Assembly (NCBI GenBank): GCA_032622095.1
Contig: CP136066.1
Location: forward strand, 233,184,961-233,248,960
DNA: 64,000 nucleotides
Source of the DNA: Siphonodentalium dalli
Taxonomy: Eukaryota > Mollusca > Scaphopoda > Gadilida > Siphonodentaliidae
Reading direction: 5' to 3'
Made by a program: the position numbers and the translations under genes. A model generated the notes under the pieces. It was not told where the DNA came from. It saw only the letters and a program-made list of their open reading frames with translations, and did not search any database. Of the stretch, positions 1 to 12,526 are shown piece by piece; the first letter of the stretch is position 1, and every line of letters starts with the position of its first letter.

Positions 1-83
1 AGCTAGGAGGAAAAACAAATGTGACATCACGTTTCAGCTATTCGTGCCTTCAACTCTAAGGGTATAAGCTCATTCTCTGCCAG

Positions 84-142
84 GATAAATGTGTCTGTTG
101 ACGATAAATGTGTCTGTTAACGATAAATGTGTCTGTTGACGA
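84..142. repeat. Short tandem repeat, 19-bp unit x3
   Basis: Three consecutive copies of gataaatgtgtctgttgac, the middle one with a single g-to-a change, run up to gatgccg. The flanking DNA from 1 to about 500 shows no convincing coding signal. It may be the decayed 5' region of the LINE that follows. Confidence 0.85.
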
Positions 143-1160
143 TGCCGATTATATATTGAGGGACGATTTCTGGCCATACAAACTTTCCAGTTCAAGATGC
201 GTCTCCAGACCGAATTATCTCAAACAACACGAAAGTCACGAGAGCGAGACTGTTGAATCATCATTATGCTACCGACGTGGTTTTAGAGTTACCTCGCTTT
301 AATCACTAATCATGTTAGGTGTTGGTCCTCCACCGCCACCCAAGAGAACATATGGCACCTACCATCACCCAGAGGTTAACCCAACTGAACATCCAACAGT
401 GTAAAAGACACAGTACTCAGCACCCTTACAGCGAGGAGGAAAACAAATGTGACGGACACTCAAAATCAACACTACAAACCCCCCAGATTTAGAAACTGGA
501 GAGAGAGGCGTGTACGGAAAGAAGCAGATTACGAACCAACCCAGAATGTACACCAACACCAACAGTTACACTGGACAACCCCCAAGAAACAGCAACAACC
601 ATGAACAAAACCCAGGAGAACGCTGGAAGTGGACATTCAACTCCAAAAAAGTCACCTTTAGTAAAGACCTCCTACAAGATAGTATTCAACTCTCACCCAA
701 TCTGACCAATGTGTGTGTAGACACAACACAGCTCCAGCAGACAACGGACAGTACGCAGGTGGCAGTAGAGCAAAACGAATCCCAGTATTTTTTGTCCCAC
801 GACGGGGCGTCGACCGCCAGGTGGAAACAACAACCGTACCTTCGAAACTTGTTCTAATGACACTCAACGTCAAGAACATCAACAGTAATTCCATCTATGT
901 TCAAGAATGTCTCAAAACTGCCGATATCCTATATCGACAAAACATATATGTCATGCCAAAGCAGTGGATGACAACAGCCCAATACCACCTTACCAAGTCC
1001 CACGAGGATATGGGGGCGTAGCCATTTTACTAAACAGACAAATTGATGTAAATTTCAGAAAACTCCCTGACGGAGGAAATCGAATCGTTGCCATGGAACT
1101 GATGACTGACCCTCCCATTTGCATTATATCTGCATATATGCAAGATATGTCTAAATCATA

Positions 1161-1615
1161 ACAGGTTTTATGCAGCAAGACAAGATTTAATGTAATGATC
1201 ATCAAACCGAGGGATAAACGACCTTGAACTTCCGGGGAATACCCAGGTTAATTCAGAATTGGAACTCGCCGTATTGGGGATGTAAACACTTCCAATACGC
1301 ATGCGTCAGAGTATAGATTAATGGAAAGATTAACCAATTCCAAGAAACGCTCATTAATATTCATGAAATACCTTTTGAAGAAACTTTTAATTGGAAGATG
1401 GCAGCAGGGAGCCAACCAGAGAGTGTGGGTATGCTTGGAATCCACGCGAAGTAGCGTCTATTAAGAAGAATCATTCGCTCTGTTAATTTCTTGGAAAACG
1501 GGTAATAGTGTTTACATTTTCATACTTTCCCTATTTAGGGACGAATATAACGCATCCCTGCTAGCACTTTGAAATCAACATGTGTCATTCAATTTTGGAA
1601 CATCAATTTTAACTT
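1161..1615. other. Unrecognised insertion within LINE A endonuclease
   Basis: The endonuclease reading stops after the AYM strand and resumes at the GDLN motif near 1660. In this family the two are normally separated by a few tens of residues, so most of this stretch looks inserted. I see no TIRs, LTRs or coding potential. Confidence 0.4.
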
Positions 1616-2135
1616 TTGCTTTATAGCGACGTCTGCTATAAAGACACACACGCAATACTATTATGTGGAGACTTAAATTCCTCGCTGACTCGACATCAAC
1701 AAAACGAGCGGGATATCCTCCTCACCAAGTTCAAAGGAGAAGAGCAACTGTCAACAAAACAAATAGGCAAAACCACCCTCTACCATGTTAATGGTATATC
1801 TACGGAAGAGATCGATTACATACTCTACAACAAGAAAGCAAAAAGACATCTTAACTTCAACCCTAACCCTGGATTAAACAGAGTCAAACATGTCGGACCA
1901 TATCCCGGTATACGGTGAAATAAACATTCAATGCGCAGAGAAGAAACGAGAGATTACAATTACCCCAAAAGTGGAGGAATTGTAATAAACAGATCTACAA
2001 ACCGGCCAAAACCGGCCAAATAAAGCTTCAACAACCTAAAATATCTTCGGTCTGTCTCAATAGAACCATACAAATATGGATATCATTGGAACCGGCTCAT
2101 TGACCACATTGTGATGGTTACAGTTATGCCCTGTG

Positions 2136-2202
2136 CCAATGCATTCTCTTATATATGCGAGTCGACCATAGGTCGCCTCGCATATATAAGAGAATGCATT
2201 GG
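2136..2202. repeat. 67-bp palindrome, copy 1
   Basis: Arms ccaatgcattctcttatata and its reverse complement flank a centre that is itself palindromic (cgacc-ata-ggtcg). Left partner of an inverted pair. Confidence 0.95.
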
Positions 2203-2282
2203 CCTAAAAAAAAATTGTTTTAACACTTTTTACCATTTTTTCTTACATTCTTTAACAATTTTATAATTTTTAATGTGTTAAG

Positions 2283-2349
2283 CCAATGCATTCTCTTATA
2301 TATGCGAGGCGACCTATGGTCGACTCGCATATATAAGAGAATGCATTGG
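2283..2349. repeat. 67-bp palindrome, copy 2
   Basis: Reverse-complement partner of the palindrome at 2136-2202, separated by an A/T-rich spacer of 80 bp. Confidence 0.95.
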
Positions 2350-4872
2350 CACAGGGCCCTTCCCAAACCGGTCCAGCTACAGCACCCCTACTAGAGCATG
2401 CAATATCTCATCTCGTGGATACACTGGTAAACGCCGCAAAGAACAGCATACCTGGCTACAAAGATAAGCTTATAATAAAGAAGAAGTTAACACCACGGAA
2501 TGAAGAAATAACCTCAGCTATTCGAGCAAACAAAGAAGCCTGGTGGAAATGGAAAACCAGTGGTAAGAAGAAGTAAGGTATTGAATACGAAACATCCAGG
2601 ATAAGTAAACGGAAGCTGCAGAAACTCCAGAGACAGGAGATGGCTAGACGACGCACATAAGAACTAGAGCAGCTTATCAAGGCAAGACCAGATGCCAGAA
2701 CCTTCTAAAAATTAGTGAGACGACAATGTGCTTCTAAATCGGACACCGTATCTGAACTGGTTGTTGAGGGCTCCAATCTAACTACCCCAGAAGATATACT
2801 CAAAGGATGGTCGAATCACTTTAAAAAGTTGGCAACTCCTACAATTGACCCAGAGTTTGAACCAGACCACAAAGAAAGCATAGACCTTGACCTACTATAC
2901 ATAGAAGACTTGTGCCTTAAACAAGAAGAATCCATCGATAACATCACCCTAGAAGTAATTTTTAAAGCAATAACAAGACTAGGAAATGATAAAGCCTTTG
3001 ATTCCATGGGACTCATTGCGGAACACCTGAAGTTTGCAAAGACATAAATTGAATATTACCTATCCAAATTCCTCAACTCCATAGTTCAGCACGAGAAAGC
3101 TCCAGACATTCTGAAGGACGGAATGGTAACACCAGTCTTCAAGAAAGGCGATCCACATAACCCCTCAAACTATCGAGGCATTACAGTGACATCTAAATTA
3201 CTGAAAATTCTTGAACATATCTTGAATATACGACATGAAAAGATATTCTTACCATCACAATCTAAGCTCCAAGTAGGCTTCACAAAGGGGACATCATCCA
3301 TCAATGCAGCCCTAATAGTGACTGAATGTATTGCTGAGGCTAAGATACAGAAGAAACCTCTACTATTTATAACACTAGACGCTCAGAAAGCCCTGATGAC
3401 ATTAGAGGAGATGACTGGTTATTGTTAAAATATCTATTTCGCGGTCTCCAATCCAGAGTGAAATGGGATGGTGGACTTTCTCAGCCATTCTCCATAAAGC
3501 AAGGAGTCAGATAAGGGGTATATTATCAACTGGACACTATAAACGCTTCAACAACCAACTCCTACTTAAAATTGAGGAACATTTTCAAGGAGCTACAATT
3601 GGATCTTTAAGGTTCCCACATGTTACCAGTGCAGATGACCTTGCACTCCTGGCTCACGATTCAGAAAACATACAAGATATGGTAAACAGAGTTGAGCAGT
3701 TTTCAAGATCAGAGCGATACAAAATCAACCCCACAAAAATTTATCTTATGATATACAACACCAAATCAGAAACTAAGGAGATAAAACTATATGGGGAAGT
3801 AATACAAAGACCCATTGACACTGAACATCTGGGCATCATCCGAAACGGGCGCAACACACCTGATATAGAAACGAAGATACAGCTGTCCAGAAGAACCTGT
3901 TACGCTCTCGTGGGTGCTGGATTACATGGAAAAAGTGGAATCTCACAAGAGATCAAAGCACATCTATGGAACGCTTATGCTACACAAAGACTGACATATG
4001 GCATGGAAGTTCTCATCATAAAATCAACTGAAATGAATTAGTCAGATCGAACCTGCATGATGTACATAGAGCTGAAATCAAGACCAGACTGCTGACGGGA
4101 ACTTATATACTGCAGTGCAAGAGAGCAAAATTCAATCAATATGCCGTTGATGACAATAATTGTAAAGTATGCCTTAAAGATTCAGAAGATAGGCAACACT
4201 TCATAGCGGAATGTCAAGGATATAGAGACCTTCGGAAAAATATATAAAGAAGATTAAAGAATTGGACAGTGTAACAAGGAATCCTCGCCTCATAGAAGTT
4301 TCGAAACTTCTGACTCAACTTCTTCTTGCTTCTTCTCATCCTACCATTGAAGAAATTACCATCATAAAGGAAGAAGAAGCAGCCAAGCTGGAGCAGATGA
4401 TCCGAGGGTACCTTTTTGCCATCCACCTTCGAAGAAATCAGAAACTTGGAGGGTAAACAAATTGAGCTCAGGACTGGCGATAACTGTTCACAAAACAATC
4501 TAGTTTTCTGTACAGGTCAAAGAAATAGGTAGTGTACATATATTCTGAAAACATTGGATATTCTTAGTGGATCACTACGCTGGACCTACAGCAGTGCCTC
4601 GACGAGGGAAACTACAAAGAAACAGGAACAGTTAGCTCAGAATCTACTGTTTTACTTTAATGTGACCATAATTATTAATTCCGGGTCATTGAAAATGCCA
4701 TGGCAAATATCAACATATGTTATATTGTGTTATATATTCTAGTATTTACTCACATAACACTGTATATTACATCCACTAGATGGGCTGATATAACCGTACA
4801 TGACAATGCGTTCGCCCAGAGTGGGCCCCTAACGTTACTTTCACATTCAGTTCCCATCTCACTCTACAGCAC

Positions 4873-7356
4873 AATGATCTCTATAGGCTCTTGAAACGCC
4901 AGAGGCATTATGTCGTCAGCCAGTTATTTGAGTTTCTTTCTCCGGCGCTATAATTTAGACATATGTGGGATAAGCGAACATTGGCTAGCCCAGAAAGATC
5001 TTTTATATTTTCAATCAATAGATTCAATGTATGATTTCTGTGCTGTCAGCGATTTCACACAGTGCCTGCCCATGCAACGGGGCAGAAACTCCGGTGGTGT
5101 TTGTATAATGTGGAGTCGTGATATGATTGGAAGTAAAGTTTCACCCCTCGATTTAGATGATGACCGGATAGTTGGTATTCAGGTGAGCAATGGGTCGAGC
5201 TACTTCTACATTTTTCAAGTTTATCTGCCGTCCACAAATCATTCTATTGAAGTGTTTAGGGATTATTTCAAGATCCTCGAAGACTTGTGGCATACATATA
5301 GGAAGTTGGGGACTGTCATATTCATGGGTGATTACAACGCCAGTCTTCAACGTGGGGACTCACGGGGACGGGGTGAATGCCTTCAGTGTTTCCTGGCCAG
5401 CAAACGTTTGATTTCGGTGAATAGTTCATCACCATGTGTTGTACCTCGAGCAACTCATGTGCATTCTATGGGTTTACCAGGTAGCGGTTCGGTGATAGAC
5501 CACTTTGTTATACACGCGTATGTAACTGACCTCATCACTGATTGTCAGGTTCTAGATGATGATGATGCATTAGACGTTTCAAATCACAGACCAATGCTAC
5601 TCAGAATCAATGCCTTAATGTCAGTTCATCAACCGCCAACTTTAGTTGATGGTCGTCCAATGCTAAACTGGAAGTAATTTCGCCATGATCCTTGGTCACA
5701 ACTTCACAAGCAAGCTATCAAGCCGACTTGGAATCTTCTCTTACTAAAAATGGTAGTGCTGTAGCCAACCAAATTGATCTGGAGTTACTATTGAAGCTAT
5801 AAGCAAACCGGCACAAAATAATGTCCCTCGTAAGAGTTTCAAACAGTTTTGAAGCCATGTTGGTCCCAACATCTCAAATAACTTCACCAACACATGATAT
5901 ATCACCGATCAGTTTGGATAGCAGCCGCTAAATCAATCAACGATCATACTGGCTTATATGCCAACTAAAAAAACGCTAAATGTAATTTTAGACGTGATTA
6001 TCGCAGATCATCTAAAAAGTACCTTCAGTCGTTCAATAACATCATTGATGATTGATGAATGTGCAGAATCTGATCAAGACACTTTTTTCAGACTGTTTAA
6101 TGCAAAACGCAAAAAGCTTGGGACTCTTTCTGGTTCATTTTTCAAATATAATGGTACCCTCATCAGGGATGCACACGAGATAGCCGATGCATGGGGTGAT
6201 TATTATAGCGATATCGTCTCAGTTCCCTTAACGGACCCGTCGTTCGATGAGTTCCATTATGCCAATGTAAATGAATTTGTTGAAAAGGAATCGACACGCT
6301 CGTCGTCTAGCCATTTAGACGCTCTTATTGCTTTTCCTATAACTTCAACAGAAATAACGTCTTTATATAAACACCTTAATTTAAATAATGCATCAGGGCT
6401 GGACGGAGTCAACTGTGAGCACCTTGTATATGGGGGTACTCGCTTAGTCGAATCACTGAGTTGTCTTTTCAATCATTTTTTACAGTTGGAGTATATTCCA
6501 CACGCAGCAAAGCCGCGGGTTATTTTTTCTCTACATAAAGGTGGTTCAAAACTCTTTTGATAATTACCAAGCTATAACACTGCTACCTGTCATATACACA
6601 TTATTCGAAAAACTAATACTCACAAGACTTGAGCTTTATACGCCATCACTGATAACGCATCATCCCTTTGCAAAACGGGTTTCAGCGTGAGGTCAGCTGT
6701 TCTATGACATCATTTTTGGTGACCAAATGCATTTCCTATACGTCCGAGAGACACAGTATGTTATTTGCCTGCTTCTTGGACGTATGGAAAGCGTTTGATA
6801 CTGAGTGGATCAGCGGTTTGCTATATAAGCTATTTGAAAGCACATTCAGGGCAAAACGTGGAGAATTATAGCAAAGTTACTTAATGATATACATTGATGC
6901 ACTCACTTCCAAAACTTCAACTCACGCTGGATACCAATGTTGCAAGGAGCAAGGCAGGGAAGTACACTTGCACCTCTTTTTTATATATTATACATTGACA
7001 GCTTATTGTGCAAGCTTAATAACTCAGTTAACGATTTCATTATGAAGGATGCGAAATGCTGCTGTCAGACACACGCCGGTGATATGGTTCTGCTGTCACT
7101 CACCGCTTCATGGTTGCAGTCCTTAATTGACGTTCGCATGCAATACAGTGCAAAGTGGCGGTATAAATATCACCCGTATAAAACACACGTCACAGTATTC
7201 AATGAATCAAAAACCACGGCACTAAAGCGCACAACAAACTGGTTTCTTGGTACACATCGAGTGAATGAAGCTGAATGCGTTACTCACTTAGGTATCCCTA
7301 TCAGAAAACACAACATCAGCATGTTTTGTTGCTCTAGACAATGCAAAAATGATTGA
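4873..7356 (+). pseudogene. Decayed non-LTR retrotransposon (LINE B)
   Basis: The endonuclease domain is nearly continuous from about 4910 to 5677: DICGISEHWL, NSGGVCIMWSRD, VIFMGDYNASL, then a late SNHRPMLLRI strand, all typical of EEP endonucleases. Reverse transcriptase follows in broken frames: 5958-6560 (NNASGLDGVNCEHL), about 6560-6871 (DNYQAITLLPV, then FLDVWKAFDT) and 6937-7356 (GARQGSTLAPLFYILYID). The catalytic YADD box has decayed to AGDM near 7074. Several stops and frame changes are present, so the copy is dead. A related 3' fragment lies at 50605-51795. Confidence 0.85.
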
Positions 7357-7379
7357 TTTGTTCAGTAAAGTTAAATTCT

Positions 7380-8337
7380 TGTCCAACTTCGTTACACTAA
7401 CGAAAATAGACACAAACGCAATGAGGCAAATTGGGGTCTATATTTTCCGTCACAATCCTGAGCCCGCAACACTGCCGTAAACTATTGTGAAGCGTCTCAG
7501 CCTACGATATAAATGTATGCATTTTAAAGCTCCTTTTAAGGATTTTGTGTATTTTGTTATGTGGTTCTGACACTTAGGTCGCGACTAGTTACGAAAACAC
7601 AATATTTAAAGTCGAATTCCCCGCTAGACGGACATGATTGTTTTGCGTAAAAAGTTTCCCCAAATGTCAATTTTTCAGATTTAAAGAAAATGTTGGACCC
7701 AACATTTATATTGCCAACATATCAGTATATGTTAAAACGTTAGCACAGATGCCTATGGAACACATTTACACCAGTGTAACCATAAGGCCCTTTGCATTCG
7801 ACAGTCAACTTTCACGTATCGGTTGTTTCACTTTGACTGAATTACGACGGAACGCCGGTAAAGATAAACTAGATTTGAAAATGTCAACATTGGTAAACAT
7901 TCAAGACATTTGATGTTTCGTCGCGGTTGGAATCTTTGCATTCACGCCGATTTTGTGAAACAAACAAAGTGATCAGAAAATTAATTTGAAATGAAATTGG
8001 AACCTAACCTACCTGTATAATATGTACGTCGTGCGCCCGAGACTTGTCAATAGAAGCTTGTCGTTTGTGTCACACCCGGTCAGCGTCTGAAGATTTAACT
8101 AGCTGTGAGTGACGCACCTTGGACCCATGGTCTGTATTTCTTACACAAGTACCCAAGCGGGTCATAATCTATACTTGTAAGGACACGCCCAGGTGACTGA
8201 CAAGAACATATCAGGTATGCCCATGTGACTTACTTGACCAATGAAAATAATAATACAGGAAAATATTCGATGGAGGCAGTGAAATGGTATATTATCGCCT
8301 GTGTGTGATATATGTTCACCTTGATTTGTGGTCACCG
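7380..8337. other. No gene seen
   Basis: Short ORFs only, with no conserved motif. About the first 200 bases may be LINE B 3' sequence. The rest is unassigned. Confidence 0.5.
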
Positions 8338-8491
8338 TTAACCCTTTACCCAACAAACCGGCCAAAATCGGCCAAATAAAGCTTCAACAGCCTAAATTAT
8401 CTTCGGTCTGTCTCAATAGAACCATACAAATATGGATATCATTGGAAGCGGCTCCTTGACCACATTGTGATAGTTACAGTTATGCCCTGTG

Positions 8492-8558
8492 CCAATGCAT
8501 TCTCTTATATATGCGAGTCGACCATAGGTCGCCTCGCATATATAAGAGAATGCATTGG
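8492..8558. repeat. 67-bp palindrome, copy 3
   Basis: Same palindrome as at 2136-2202, left member of the pair inside the complete family A MITE. Confidence 0.95.
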
Positions 8559-8640
8559 CCTAAACAAAATCTTTTTTTTAACACTTTTTACCATTTTTCC
8601 TTACATTCTTTAACAATTTTATAATTTTTAATGTGTTAAG

Positions 8641-8707
8641 CCAATGCATTCTCTTATATATGCGAGGCGACCTATGGTCGACTCGCATATATAAGAGAAT
8701 GCATTGG
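8641..8707. repeat. 67-bp palindrome, copy 4
   Basis: Right, inverted member of the pair inside the complete family A MITE. Confidence 0.95.
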
Positions 8708-8767
8708 CACAGGGCCCTTCTGTTGGGTAAAGGGTTAAATACTCTCTAAGGGATACGCTGGTAACCG

Positions 8768-8852
8768 TTCCACGGGGTCTCACCTGCGCCGTGAGAACTG
8801 CATGGTTCGCATTCAGTTTTGGACACAGGGCGCATTCGCCAATGTCACGGTT
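8768..8852. repeat. Dispersed repeat, inverted copy at about 20535-20620
   Basis: About 85 bp including cacggggtctcacctg and gcattcagttttggacac reappears as the reverse complement near 20535-20620, next to the DNA-transposon derivative there. The element type is unknown. Confidence 0.8.
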
Positions 8853-8859
8853 CGTTTCA

Positions 8860-9455
8860 GTTCGAGAAAATAGGTCATCTGAGATAAGTGGCATTTTGCA
8901 CAGACGAAGGTGAAATTAATCTACATTTGATGCTTCGGTTATTTTTCAAATGACTCAATGCTATCGATCCAATAGTTTATTTGATGTTTTTGTTGAAAAC
9001 TGTGTACTTGTTGTCATATGTTCAAGACAGCGATAACTCAATGCATTTTCAATGGAAACTTGTCCAACTAATTACATTTAATACACACCAACCGCGTGTT
9101 TTTTTCGATTGTACGGCCGGTTTCCTATAACTCCTCACTCTCAGACCACCGATCGTGGTCATATTTCACGTCAAAGTCACAAGAGACGACTTTTGAAATG
9201 AGTCGAAAAAACCTCTGATCTTATGTTATCATTTTTGTTCGCATCCGATCAAATGCCCTAGTTCCGACCCGATGCCTTGCCATTTAACTGCAGATTTTGC
9301 AGCAGTAAACACATTCTACGCAGGCAGTTCGATACATTTCCAATTGCTAGTTGTGGTACATTACCAGTAACACCACATACCACTGATTACTGTGTGTGTA
9401 TATCTGTATGCGTGTATGTATAAGGGTGTGTATGTGTGTGTATATGTCTACATAT

Positions 9456-9492
<37 letters not shown>

Positions 9493-10363
9493 GAGAGAGT
9501 GAGAGAGATGGGATGTACGGGTGCGTGTGTGACTATGTCAGACACGCTTTGAAGTAAGAATTGTTCGATTTACAGTATTGCTATATTTTTATTATTTCAT
9601 TGTAAATAAATAATATATGGCGTTATGTCCTATGTGCTTATATTGCCATTTTTCGTTGATATATTGGTTTTTGTGCGATTTAATTGTATATGTATCAATG
9701 ACCTCCCATGAGAGGGAAATAATGAAAGATATATAAGTTTAAGATGAACATCGGGACTTGGTTCCGCGTTTTGTTTTGTTCTAGTGACACGGAGTCCTGA
9801 TTCACGCGCCACCCAAATTCTGGAGTCATGTCACTTGGTGTAGTGCCAAATCAAAACATTCTATAGTTGACCTTTCCATATTTGGTAGGGCTATCCTTCT
9901 TTGGTTTGATGAGCAAAAAATGCGTGATCATATATTCGCTTTAGGGAGAGGAGGGTATTCTAAGTGATTTAGCACTTGTCCTCCAATCCCTTTTGTCATA
10001 AACTAATTTAATTTATGAACAAATAAAATATGTTTAAAAAAAAATAAAAAATATATATATATATTCGCTCTTGTGTTGGAAATAGGAGCTCCTGAAATTG
10101 CTCTGAAAAATAAAACAATACAGGGAATTGGTATATGAGAGGTATATGAGAGGTATATCTGTCATTTTAACAAGTTAAAAATATTTTAACATTACCCACA
10201 GAGCAACGTGCATATAGCTAAACTGTAAAACTACATACCTCGAAATATGCTTAATACACAACTCAAGAAAACCCAAGGTTTTACCCCTTACTGGTCTTCG
10301 CAATAATGTTGGTCAATGCATGACAACTTTTACACGTTTTCGGGTGAAACTTCTTTAACAAAA
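8860..10363. other. Non-coding stretch with microsatellites
   Basis: No gene is seen. It contains a TG-rich run near 9389-9445, a (GA)n tract at about 9459-9506 and an A/T-rich tract near 10020-10065. Confidence 0.7.
9459..9506. repeat. (GA)n microsatellite
   Basis: An uninterrupted gagaga run is followed by a slightly degenerate gggagagag tail. Confidence 0.9.
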
Positions 10364-11308
10364 AACGGGTTTCACTGTAACCACACCCCTGTCTATATAA
10401 TAACGGGTTTCACTGTAACCACACCCTGTCTATATAATAACGGGTTTCACTGTAACCACACCCCTGTCTATATAATAACGGGTTTCACTGTAACCACACC
10501 CCTGTCTATATAATAACGGGTTTCACTGTAACCACACCCCTGTCTATATAATAACTGGTTTCACTGTAACCACACCCTGTCTATATAATAACGGGTTTCA
10601 CTGTAGCCACACCCCTGTCTATATAATAACGGGTTTCACTGTAACCACACCCCTGTCTATATAATAACGGGTTTCACTGTAACCACACCCTGTCTATATA
10701 ATAACGGGTTTCACTGTAACCACACCCTGTCTATATAATAACGGGTTTCACTGTAACCACACCCCTGTCTATATAATAATGGGTTTCACTGTAACCACAC
10801 CCCTGTCTATGTAATAACGGGTTTCACTGTAACCACACCCCTGTCTATATAATAACGGGTTTCACTGTAGCCACACCCTGTCTATATAATAACGGGTTTT
10901 ACTGTAACCACACCCTGTCTATATAATAACGGGTTTCACTGTAACCACACCCCTGTCTATATAATAACGGGTTTCACTGTAACAACACCCCTGTCTATAT
11001 AATAACGGGTTTCACTGTAACCACACCCCTGTCTATATAATAACGGGTTTCACTGTAACCACACCCCTGTCTATATAATAACGGGTTTCACTGTAACCAC
11101 ACCCCTGTCTATATAATAACGGGTTTCACTGTAACCACACCCCTGTCTATATAATAACGGGTTTCACTGTAGCCACACCCCTGTCTATATAATAACGGGT
11201 TTCACTGTAGCCACACCCCTGTCTATATAATAACGGGTTTCACTGTAACAACACCCCTGTCTATATAATAACGGGTTTCACTGTAACCACACCCCTGTCT
11301 ATATAATT
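10364..11308. repeat. Satellite 1: 37/38-bp unit, 25 copies
   Basis: The unit reads acgggtttcactgtaaccac, then acccctgtctatataata. Length alternates between 37 and 38 bp because of accctg versus acccctg. I count 25 copies of the ctatataat segment, one of them changed to ctatgtaat. Divergence is very low, implying recent amplification or homogenisation. There are no unique spacers, so this is not CRISPR-like. Confidence 0.95.
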
Positions 11309-11522
11309 TCGATCAGGGAATCTTTGGGACAATGATCTAACGACACACGCCATAATTATGGTTATATTCTTGACACAAAGAGGCTTGAGATCACATTACC
11401 AATACATGTGCCAAAAATATACATAAACTCGGCATACAATAGCTATAGTATATGTACGAACAATAAAGGCATACAGTGTCATACAGTATCCGCTTAGGAA
11501 CAAATGTGTCAACAATTGATAG

Positions 11523-11564
<42 letters not shown>

Positions 11565-11737
11565 CTCAGGTATGGCCATTTTGAAACATTCCGCATGATT
11601 CAAAGGCGGTTTCCACATTTCGGCTGCTAAAGCTATTTAAAATGCGCACTGGGGCCTATCAAAGTTTGCAGAATGCGAACCTTAGCATCCGATAATACGC
11701 ACTGGGGCATGCTTGTCTTGCAACTAAAAGACGCACA
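11309..11737. other. Unassigned DNA with (TA)n tract
   Basis: A (TA)n microsatellite occupies about 11524-11562. Nothing else is recognisable before the Gypsy insertion. Confidence 0.7.
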
Positions 11738-11741
11738 TGGT

Positions 11742-12505
11742 TGTGCCAATACGGGTACATATAACTCTTAAGGCTATCAGAACTGTTTGATTATTTATAT
11801 ATAACAAAGTCAATAATGTTCAATCATCGGCATCTGGGTTTCTCTTCCTGTCGTCTGCTTGGTTTCGGGTCTTCTTCCGTCTTCATAGGTTGGGTGTGTC
11901 TGCTTGTCTTCTACTCGGTTGAGTTCCGGTTGAGTTCGTCTTCCTGTCGTCTGCTCTTCTTCTTCCTCCGTCGGCGCATCAGTGGGGCGTTGTTAGAAAT
12001 ACAAGAGCATAATGTTTACCTTGTATTTCCGTCCATTGCTCCACTCTGCTCTTCTAAGCGTCCGAGGGTTCGTGATGATCGCTTGTGTTGGTCAGATAGA
12101 AACTGGTTAGAACTGCCTTCTCATGTCGGCTTGTTTCTTCCTAAAATACCCAGTGTCTGCTAATGACGGCCATGTGTATTTTCACGGCGCGTCGGTTCAT
12201 CGTACTTAGGGTAATTGAGTTATCGTCATCTCCCCATGGGTCCTATTAACTCTCCTGGTTTCAGTAGCTTTCTAGGCGATACATCTGGTCTTGCTAATCC
12301 TCAAGACCGTGTTCTGTTTACTCCACAAATCATTTCCCTATGTTATTGCATGGACGCTCGCTAATTCGATTTGGTGCTCAGTACTTGCGATCTAGATGTG
12401 GTCAACAGCGACGCTGATATGTTTGGTAATCGAGCGCCCCTCTGACAGAGATTTCCTATCTTCTTCCCGGGTTGAAAGTTATGTCCCTGTGGTTGTCTTG
12501 GCACA
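11742..12505 (-). repeat. 3' LTR of the Gypsy element
   Basis: 764 bp with 7-bp terminal inverted repeats TGTGCCA/TGGCACA. It is identical by eye to the copy at 19418-20181. An antisense 115-codon ORF in each LTR is considered fortuitous. Confidence 0.95.
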
Positions 12506-12522
12506 TTACTCCTTCACTTTTT
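12506..12522 (-). promoter_or_regulatory. Polypurine tract
   Basis: On the minus strand aaaaagtgaaggagtaa abuts the 3' LTR directly. Position and purine richness (15 of 17) fit the primer for plus-strand DNA synthesis in LTR retrotransposons. Confidence 0.7.
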
Positions 12523-12526
12523 CGAT

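Larger units (their letters stand above)
1999..2364. mobile_element. Family A MITE, termini lost, inserted in LINE A
   Basis: Internal sequence matches the intact copy at 8342-8734 (accggccaaaaccggcc, the gcttcaaca segment, then the inverted pair of 67-bp palindromes). The outer CCCTTTACCCAACA terminus is absent on the left, and the right end stops after gggcccttc. LINE A coding sequence resumes just downstream (about 2380), so the MITE landed in an older LINE and later lost its ends. Confidence 0.8.
510..4460 (+). pseudogene. Decayed non-LTR retrotransposon (LINE A): endonuclease plus reverse transcriptase
   Basis: Remnant of a LINE ORF2-like protein. Endonuclease pieces lie at about 857-1160 (GGVAILLNR, then an AYM strand) and 1616-1918 (ILLCGDLNSS, then EEIDYILYN), as in apurinic-type (EEP) endonucleases. 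Reverse transcriptase pieces lie at 2715-3047, 3123-3428 (VFKKGDPHNPSNYRGI, then TLDAQKA) and 3463-4041, where SADDLALLAHD stands for the usual YADD catalytic box. A C-terminal knuckle, C-x2-C-x8-H-x4-C, lies at about 4165-4220. Several stops and frameshifts break the frame, and a MITE at about 1999-2364 splits it. The stretch 1161-1615 interrupts the endonuclease and is not recognisable. Family assignment beyond apurinic-endonuclease LINE is not safe. The copy is clearly dead. Confidence 0.85.
8342..8734. mobile_element. Family A MITE, piggyBac-like termini, complete
   Basis: Outer inverted repeats CCCTTTACCCAACA and TGTTGGGTAAAGGG are perfect and each is flanked by TTAA (8338-8341 and 8735-8738). 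TTAA target duplications plus termini starting CCC and ending GGG are characteristic of piggyBac superfamily elements. There is no transposase ORF, so the element is non-autonomous. Inside lies the inverted pair of 67-bp palindromes. This is the best reference copy of the family in the window. Confidence 0.85.

Noticed and set aside
11816-12163. 115-codon + strand ORF present in both LTRs (also 19492-19839)
   Set aside because: Antisense to the element and identical only because the LTRs are identical. Ser/Leu/Phe-rich composition follows CT-rich DNA. No domain.
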